18,405 nt of DNA from an uncultured Anaerolineaceae bacterium (GTDB lineage Bacteria; Chloroflexota; Anaerolineae; Anaerolineales; Anaerolineaceae). Numbering within the stretch: position 1 is the stretch's first letter; the number at the start of each line of letters is the position of its first letter. The stretch spans positions 1 through 18,405 of the forward strand of contig CALCNO010000097.1 of the NCBI GenBank assembly GCA_937897615.1, written 5' to 3'. Positions 14,484-18,405 of this stretch are shown here, piece after piece. The notes beneath the pieces are model-generated. The model saw nothing but the letters and a program-made list of their open reading frames with translations, did not search any database and had not been told where the DNA came from. Made by a program: the position numbers and the translations under genes.

Positions 14484-15728
14484 ATGATTACGAATAAAGC
14501 CGTTGACCGAAAAGAGCTCAAGCACAACATCATCGCCAATATGGGCGATGGTAGCATTTTCGGTTTTGCCGTCGGCTTTGCATCCTACACTACTGTGATT
14601 CCCTTGTTTGTGGCAACAATGACCAACTCAGCCACGTTGATCGGCCTGATCCCTGCAATCCACAATATGGGCTGGCAGCTGCCGCAATTGCTCATGGCCG
14701 CGCGCATCAAAAAAATGGAACACATCAAACCTTACGTGGTCAAAATGACCATTCAGGAGCGGCTTCCCATTTTCTTCCTGGCATTTGTTGGGCTGCTGCT
14801 ACCAGTCATTGGTAAAACCGCGGCGCTCATCCTTACGTTTCTCCTGCTCATCTGGCAGGGTATTGGCTCGGGCCTAACGGCCAACCCCTGGCAGATCATG
14901 ATCAGCAAAGTGATCCCTGGGGAAATCCGCGGCACATTTTATGGTTTTCAGGCCGCCGGTTCCAATCTGCTTGCCAGCATTGGCGCGGTCTTGGCCGGGG
15001 TCATCCTCTCCAAGCTGGAAGCGCCTTTCGATTTTTCCTCCTGTTTCTTTATTGCCAGCGCGCTTTATGTCGTGTCCTGGTTTTTCCTCAACGCCACCCG
15101 GGAACCAGTCCGCCCCGTGCGCCGCGATGAAGAAAGCGCTGTTCCAGTTTGGAAAGACGTGTTGCGCATTCTAAAGGCAGATGCGCATTTCCGCAGTTTC
15201 ATCATCAGTCGCATTGTCTCTCAATTCGGCATGATGGCCTTTGCTTTCTTCACAGTCTATGCGGTGAAGCATCTCCTGATGGACACGATCTCCATCGGTG
15301 TGATGACAAGCATTCTCATGATCACTCAGGTGATTGCCAACCCGCTCCTGGGAAGGATTGCGGATAAGTGGTCGCGCAAATGGATCCTGGTGCTGGGCGG
15401 CATCGCGGCAGTGCTCAGTGCCATATTTGCACTGCTCATTAAGAATACCGTGCTGTTTTCCCTGGTATTCATCCTGAATGGGATTGCCAATACCTGCTTC
15501 TGGACAATTGGGCTGGCCATTTCATTGGAGTTTGGCGACGAAACAAACCGCCCCACTTACGTTGGCATGTCAAACACGCTGATCGCGCCGGCAACCATCC
15601 TTGCGCCTGCGCTTGGCGGGCTGCTGGCAGACTCCTTCGGCTATGCAACCACTTTTATTGTCTCCGCCGCACTGGGGATTGTCTCCGTGCTTACCCTGGC
15701 CACGCTGGTCAGGGATCCCGCCTCCTAA
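14484..15728 (+). CDS. Major facilitator superfamily transporter
   Basis: A 414-residue integral membrane protein with about 12 hydrophobic segments in two halves, the usual MFS size. The loop between the halves is charged (about 205-235), and the motif GRIADKWSRKW (290-300) in the second half matches the MFS motif A style GxxxDrxxRr. Segment 5 carries a GAVLAGVIL stretch. I cannot name the substrate; efflux of small molecules or peptides is possible. ATG 14484 is the only good start, though no ribosome site is visible. It is separated from the preceding gene by a terminator and ends one base from the stop codon of the convergent MATE gene, so no terminator fits between them. Confidence 0.85.
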   Translation: MITNKAVDRKELKHNIIANMGDGSIFGFAVGFASYTTVIPLFVATMTNSATLIGLIPAIHNMGWQLPQLLMAARIKKMEHIKPYVVKMTIQERLPIFFLAFVGLLLPVIGKTAALILTFLLLIWQGIGSGLTANPWQIMISKVIPGEIRGTFYGFQAAGSNLLASIGAVLAGVILSKLEAPFDFSSCFFIASALYVVSWFFLNATREPVRPVRRDEESAVPVWKDVLRILKADAHFRSFIISRIVSQFGMMAFAFFTVYAVKHLLMDTISIGVMTSILMITQVIANPLLGRIADKWSRKWILVLGGIAAVLSAIFALLIKNTVLFSLVFILNGIANTCFWTIGLAISLEFGDETNRPTYVGMSNTLIAPATILAPALGGLLADSFGYATTFIVSAALGIVSVLTLATLVRDPAS

Positions 15729-15729
15729 C

Positions 15730-17148
15730 TTAAAGCAACTCAGCAGGCGATACAACCTTTACACGATTCGTGAGGTCGTTGATCCAACGCCGCGAGAAAT
15801 AGCGCCATACGCCAATGGCGGCTTTGGCGGTTTCCTCGGTGAGCGTAAGGGCATACACAAAGTAGATGGGTAAGTGAAAAACAAAGGCTCCCAAAGCAGT
15901 AACCGGTACGCCAACAAGCCAGATCACCAGTCCGTCCAGAATGAGCGAGAATTTTGTATCACCGCCCGCCCGCAAAATGCCAATGATAATCACGTGGTTT
16001 GAAGCACGTATCCACATTCCCAGCGACATGATGGCAAGGATACCCTGTGCATCTGCGATAACCTGCGGCGAGACCTTGTAGAGGCTGAAAATGTTTCCAG
16101 CCAACAGGTACACCAGCACCCCCATCAGCATTGCGCCGCCCGCCTGCAAGACCAGCGAGCGCCCGCCATACTGAAAAGCCTTCTCTTTTTCATCTTTGCC
16201 GATGAGGTGCCCCACCATGATCGAAGTAGCCGTGCCAATCCCCAGGAACAGAACAAAAGCAATCTGGTCAATCGTCTGCACCATGTTTATCGCGGCTACG
16301 GCATTAGTGCCAATGTGCCCGTAGATGGAGTTATACGCGGTAATTCCAAGTGACCAGAGCGTTTCATTTCCAATCACCGGAAGAACGGGCTTGAGGATGA
16401 TGAGGATGAATTTGCCATCCCATTCCACCAGGTCCTTCAAGCTGGCACGCACGGGGTTGCTTTTGTCGCGATAGGTAAAGAAAAGGAGTGCTGAACATTC
16501 CAAAACGCGCGCCACCAGGGCTGCTATGGCAAAGCCGTTAATCCCAAGAGCGGGAACCCCCAGCGCTGGAAAGCCAAAAATCAGCGGGAAAGCCAGCGCA
16601 ACCTCAACTGCCAGAGCAGAGGTGCTCACAAAAAGCGGCAAGCGCACATTGCCCACCGAGCGATTGGCCATGCTGAACACAATGGAAATGGTGAAGAAGA
16701 AGTAAGTCCAGCAGATAATGTGAAGGAACTGGCCCCCGCGCTCGATCACGGCAGGATCGTTGGAATACAGGTGGAGCACCGGTTTTGAGAAGAAAAACCC
16801 AATTACGGTAAAAAACAAAGCTACCATCAAAGCCAGCTTGACCGTGACCCCCACCACCCGGCGGATGTTGTGTACATCCTTTTTGCCCCATAGCTGAGCG
16901 ATAAAGATCGCACAGCCGCTTGTCACGCCAAAAACCATCAGATTTAGTAGAAAAAACACCTGGTTGGCCAGGCTGACCGAGGCAACGGCTGTTTCGCCCA
17001 ACTGCCCAATAAATAGAACGGAGATCATCGTCAGAGAGGACGTGATCAGGCTCTGCAAGGCAATCGGCAGCGCCAGGTGAACGAGCTGCTGATAGTATTC
17101 TTTATCCCGAAAGAATTGAAACACCCGTTTAACATTGTTCATAGACAT
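15730..17148 (-). CDS. MATE-family multidrug/toxin exporter
   Basis: A 472-residue, 12-segment membrane protein of the multidrug and toxic compound extrusion family, which exports cationic drugs or metabolites using Na+ or H+ gradients. Family hallmarks: the start LVHLALPIALQSL (22-34), the FIGQLG motif (46-51), an AIFIAQLWGKKD stretch (80-91), and in the second half GILRAGGDTKF. NorM/DinF relatives are closest in style; the drug range cannot be inferred. The ATG at 17148 has only a weak ribosome site and a second ATG lies two codons on. A -10-like TATAAT lies about 22 nt upstream. It is convergent with the MFS gene and divergent from the PAS sensor gene. Confidence 0.9.
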   Translation of the reverse strand: MSMNNVKRVFQFFRDKEYYQQLVHLALPIALQSLITSSLTMISVLFIGQLGETAVASVSLANQVFFLLNLMVFGVTSGCAIFIAQLWGKKDVHNIRRVVGVTVKLALMVALFFTVIGFFFSKPVLHLYSNDPAVIERGGQFLHIICWTYFFFTISIVFSMANRSVGNVRLPLFVSTSALAVEVALAFPLIFGFPALGVPALGINGFAIAALVARVLECSALLFFTYRDKSNPVRASLKDLVEWDGKFILIILKPVLPVIGNETLWSLGITAYNSIYGHIGTNAVAAINMVQTIDQIAFVLFLGIGTATSIMVGHLIGKDEKEKAFQYGGRSLVLQAGGAMLMGVLVYLLAGNIFSLYKVSPQVIADAQGILAIMSLGMWIRASNHVIIIGILRAGGDTKFSLILDGLVIWLVGVPVTALGAFVFHLPIYFVYALTLTEETAKAAIGVWRYFSRRWINDLTNRVKVVSPAELL

Positions 17149-17221
17149 TCCGCATTGCGCATGAGGGGTTATTATAACCGACTGCCATGCTTGAGTACGG
17201 TTTCTCCCGTATATGCGGAAT
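17147..17221. repeat. Inverted repeat bracketing the MATE promoter
   Basis: ATTCCGCAT (17147-17155) and ATGCGGAAT (17213-17221) are perfect 9-bp inverted copies 57 nt apart. One overlaps the MATE start codon, the other lies upstream of its -10. A further copy of the core, ATGCGCA, is on the minus strand at 17156-17162. This could be a set of operator sites, but chance is not excluded. The rest of the 261-bp intergenic region (17149-17409) holds a GC hairpin and the PAS-gene promoter. Confidence 0.35.
17171..17176 (-). promoter_or_regulatory. -10 box of the MATE gene
   Basis: Read on the minus strand this is a perfect TATAAT. No good -35 is found at 16-18 bp. The expected start near 17164 leaves a leader of about 16 nt before the ATG at 17148. 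Confidence 0.5.
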
Positions 17222-17279
17222 TTTCCAGAACTAGGAGAATGATTTCCATAAATAAAGCTTGAAAATCCTTATACTTTGG

Positions 17280-17297
17280 ATGGGGGAATCCCCCCAT
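17280..17297. other. GC-rich hairpin in the MATE/PAS intergenic region
   Basis: ATGGGGG (17280-17286) pairs with CCCCCAT (17291-17297) around a 4-nt loop. No T-run follows on either strand, so it is not a typical terminator. A TATACT (17270-17275) lies just upstream. Function unknown. Confidence 0.35.
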
Positions 17298-17344
17298 AGC
17301 AAAAACCTGCCAAATATGAAAGAATTTATTACAAGGGAGAGGTA

Positions 17345-17373
17345 TAGACTCCCGCGTGAATTTTTGCTATTCT
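17345..17373 (+). promoter_or_regulatory. Promoter of the PAS sensor gene
   Basis: TAGACT (17345-17350), a 17-bp spacer and TATTCT (17368-17373) with an extended TG at 17365-17366. The expected start near 17380 leaves about 30 nt before the ATG at 17410. A short inverted repeat, GGGAG (17335-17339) and CTCCC (17349-17353), straddles the -35 and might be an operator. Confidence 0.6.
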
Positions 17374-17409
17374 TTAACAAACTGCCTTTTTTCTTGCCGG
17401 GAGAACACC

Positions 17410-18405
17410 ATGAATAAAGAGCAATTGGAGCTTGAGCTGAAAAACGCGCGGGACAGAATTGCTGAGCTTGAGGCACACCTGGCGGGTAATGAAATTCCCA
17501 GCAGCACAACAGAGTGCCAGAGTTTTAACAATTTGTTCCATTCAATGTCGCAAGGTTTGTTGTATCAGGACAAGACCGGCGCCATTACACTTGCCAATCC
17601 AGCGGCCGAAAAACTCCTCGGGGTCACTGTTGACCAGATGAAGGGTCGCAAGTTATCTGCGCCATATTGGCAGATTATCTGCGAAGATGGCTCTGGTTTT
17701 CCTGCTGATCAAAACCCGGCAATCATTGCCTTTGAAACCGGAAAACCGGTGCGCGACGTGATGCTGGGGATTTTCCACCCCAGGGAAGAGCGATACCGCT
17801 GGGTATTGGTTACTGCCGTCCCCGAATTCAAAGCCGGCGAAAAGGAGCCATTCAGGGTTTTTACTTCATTGACCGATGTGGCAAGATGCAAGCAAACGGA
17901 AATGGCACTGAGAGAAAGCGAAGAGCGTTTCTCCAGCGCCTTTCATTCCAGCCCGGTGCCCCTCATCCTCACTGAAACTGAGAGCGGTGCAGTTTTAGAT
18001 GCGAATCGAGCCTATTGCAACCTGGTGGGATATTCGCGCCAGGAACTGATGCGAAGCACCACCATGAAGATGGGCATCTGGACAGCTGAAGAAAGACAGA
18101 AGTTTTTACACGAACTACTCGCACACAAACGGGTAGAAGAACTGGAAGTGAGTATTCGAACGCATTCCGGTGAAACGCATACCCTGGTCATCTCCAGTGA
18201 ATTGATCGACTTAAACGGAAAGCAATGCATTATATCGTCAGGCTTGGACGTCACTGAGCGCACCCGGGCGGATAGAAAATTGCAAGAGAGCGAAACCAGA
18301 GCGCGTGCCATGCTCAATGCCATCCCTGACCTGATGTTCCGCATAAATCGCCAGGGGACTTTTCTGGATTACAAAGCAGATATTATTGACCTTTTCGATC
18401 AATCA
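17410..18405 (+). CDS. Multi-PAS sensor protein, N-terminal part (probable sensory histidine kinase), runs off the window
   Basis: An open frame of 332 codons runs without a stop to the window edge. The start ATG has GGAGAA (17399-17404) 5 nt upstream. Residues 1-25 form a short coiled coil. Three PAS domains follow: about 38-160, about 172-285 ending in the usual DVTER linker, and a third starting near 296 that is cut off. The RESEERF and QESETRA segments are typical inter-PAS helices. No signal peptide or membrane segment is present, so it should sense a cytoplasmic cue. Proteins with this layout usually end in a histidine kinase, or sometimes a GGDEF/EAL module; the output domain is outside the window, so kinase is an inference. 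No cofactor-binding residue can be assigned. Confidence 0.85.
   Translation, partial: MNKEQLELELKNARDRIAELEAHLAGNEIPSSTTECQSFNNLFHSMSQGLLYQDKTGAITLANPAAEKLLGVTVDQMKGRKLSAPYWQIICEDGSGFPADQNPAIIAFETGKPVRDVMLGIFHPREERYRWVLVTAVPEFKAGEKEPFRVFTSLTDVARCKQTEMALRESEERFSSAFHSSPVPLILTETESGAVLDANRAYCNLVGYSRQELMRSTTMKMGIWTAEERQKFLHELLAHKRVEELEVSIRTHSGETHTLVISSELIDLNGKQCIISSGLDVTERTRADRKLQESETRARAMLNAIPDLMFRINRQGTFLDYKADIIDLFDQS

Noticed and set aside
17280..17297. Hairpin as a transcription terminator for the MATE or another transcript
   Set aside because: No T-run follows on either strand, and no gene ends nearby.
1..18405. Search for mobile elements, CRISPR arrays, toxin-antitoxin pairs and phage genes
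   Set aside because: No spaced direct repeats, transposase, integrase or related motifs were seen; the tRNA gene at the left has no integrase or repeated tRNA end next to it.

Overview
The window looks like an ordinary chromosomal segment from a free-living bacterium with about 50-55% G+C. Gene content, the Rel and RF2 sequence style, and the fused iron-sulfur amine dehydrogenase suggest an anaerobic or facultative member of the Chloroflexota (Anaerolineae-like). That placement is inference from protein style, not from a marker gene. No transposase, integrase, phage gene, CRISPR array or toxin-antitoxin pair is visible.

Layout. (1) 1-2409: a strong promoter, tRNA-Leu(UAG), trigger factor (tig) and clpP, closed by a terminator; this is a nascent-chain folding and proteolysis unit. 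(2) 2420-4263: a NagD-type HAD phosphatase and rlmN, 5 nt apart. (3) 4261-6314: ftsY from a promoter that overlaps the rlmN stop and may give a leaderless mRNA, then prfB (RF2) with its autoregulatory +1 frameshift, ending in a bidirectional terminator shared with pfkA on the other strand. (4) 7282-7450: a divergent control region between pfkA and an oxidoreductase operon, holding a perfect 8+8 bp inverted repeat. (5) 7451-11390: a two-subunit dehydrogenase of the sarcosine/proline/opine/HCN-synthase type. Its alpha chain fuses a [2Fe-2S] domain, an FAD/NAD(P) flavoprotein, a cysteine-rich [4Fe-4S]-like insert and a BFD-type [2Fe-2S] domain; a DAO-family beta chain and a HAD phosphatase follow. 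(6) 11394-14466: a long RelA/SpoT protein, a VKOR-type disulfide-forming membrane protein, and a small four-cysteine protein with an acidic tail, closed by a terminator. (7) 14484-17148: an MFS transporter and a MATE exporter, convergent with one base between their stop codons. (8) 17149-18405: a control region and the N-terminal part of a cytoplasmic multi-PAS sensor that runs off the window.

The window is rich in translation and stress functions (tRNA, trigger factor, ClpP, RlmN, FtsY, RF2, Rel). Promoters are compact: several are extended -10 elements (TGN before TATAAT-like hexamers) placed within a few bases of the previous stop codon.

I see no obviously new multi-gene defence or mobile system. 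The most interesting signals are diagnostic residues that break the usual rule in otherwise canonical enzymes: ClpP with Ser-His-Asn in place of Ser-His-Asp; a Rel with an intact hydrolase motif but the EXDD synthetase motif of monofunctional RelA, plus an insertion of about 33 residues in its HD domain; RF2 with SPY in place of SPF; and PFK with GGNGS in place of GGDGS. The fused multi-cluster dehydrogenase and two inverted repeats around promoters are also worth following up.
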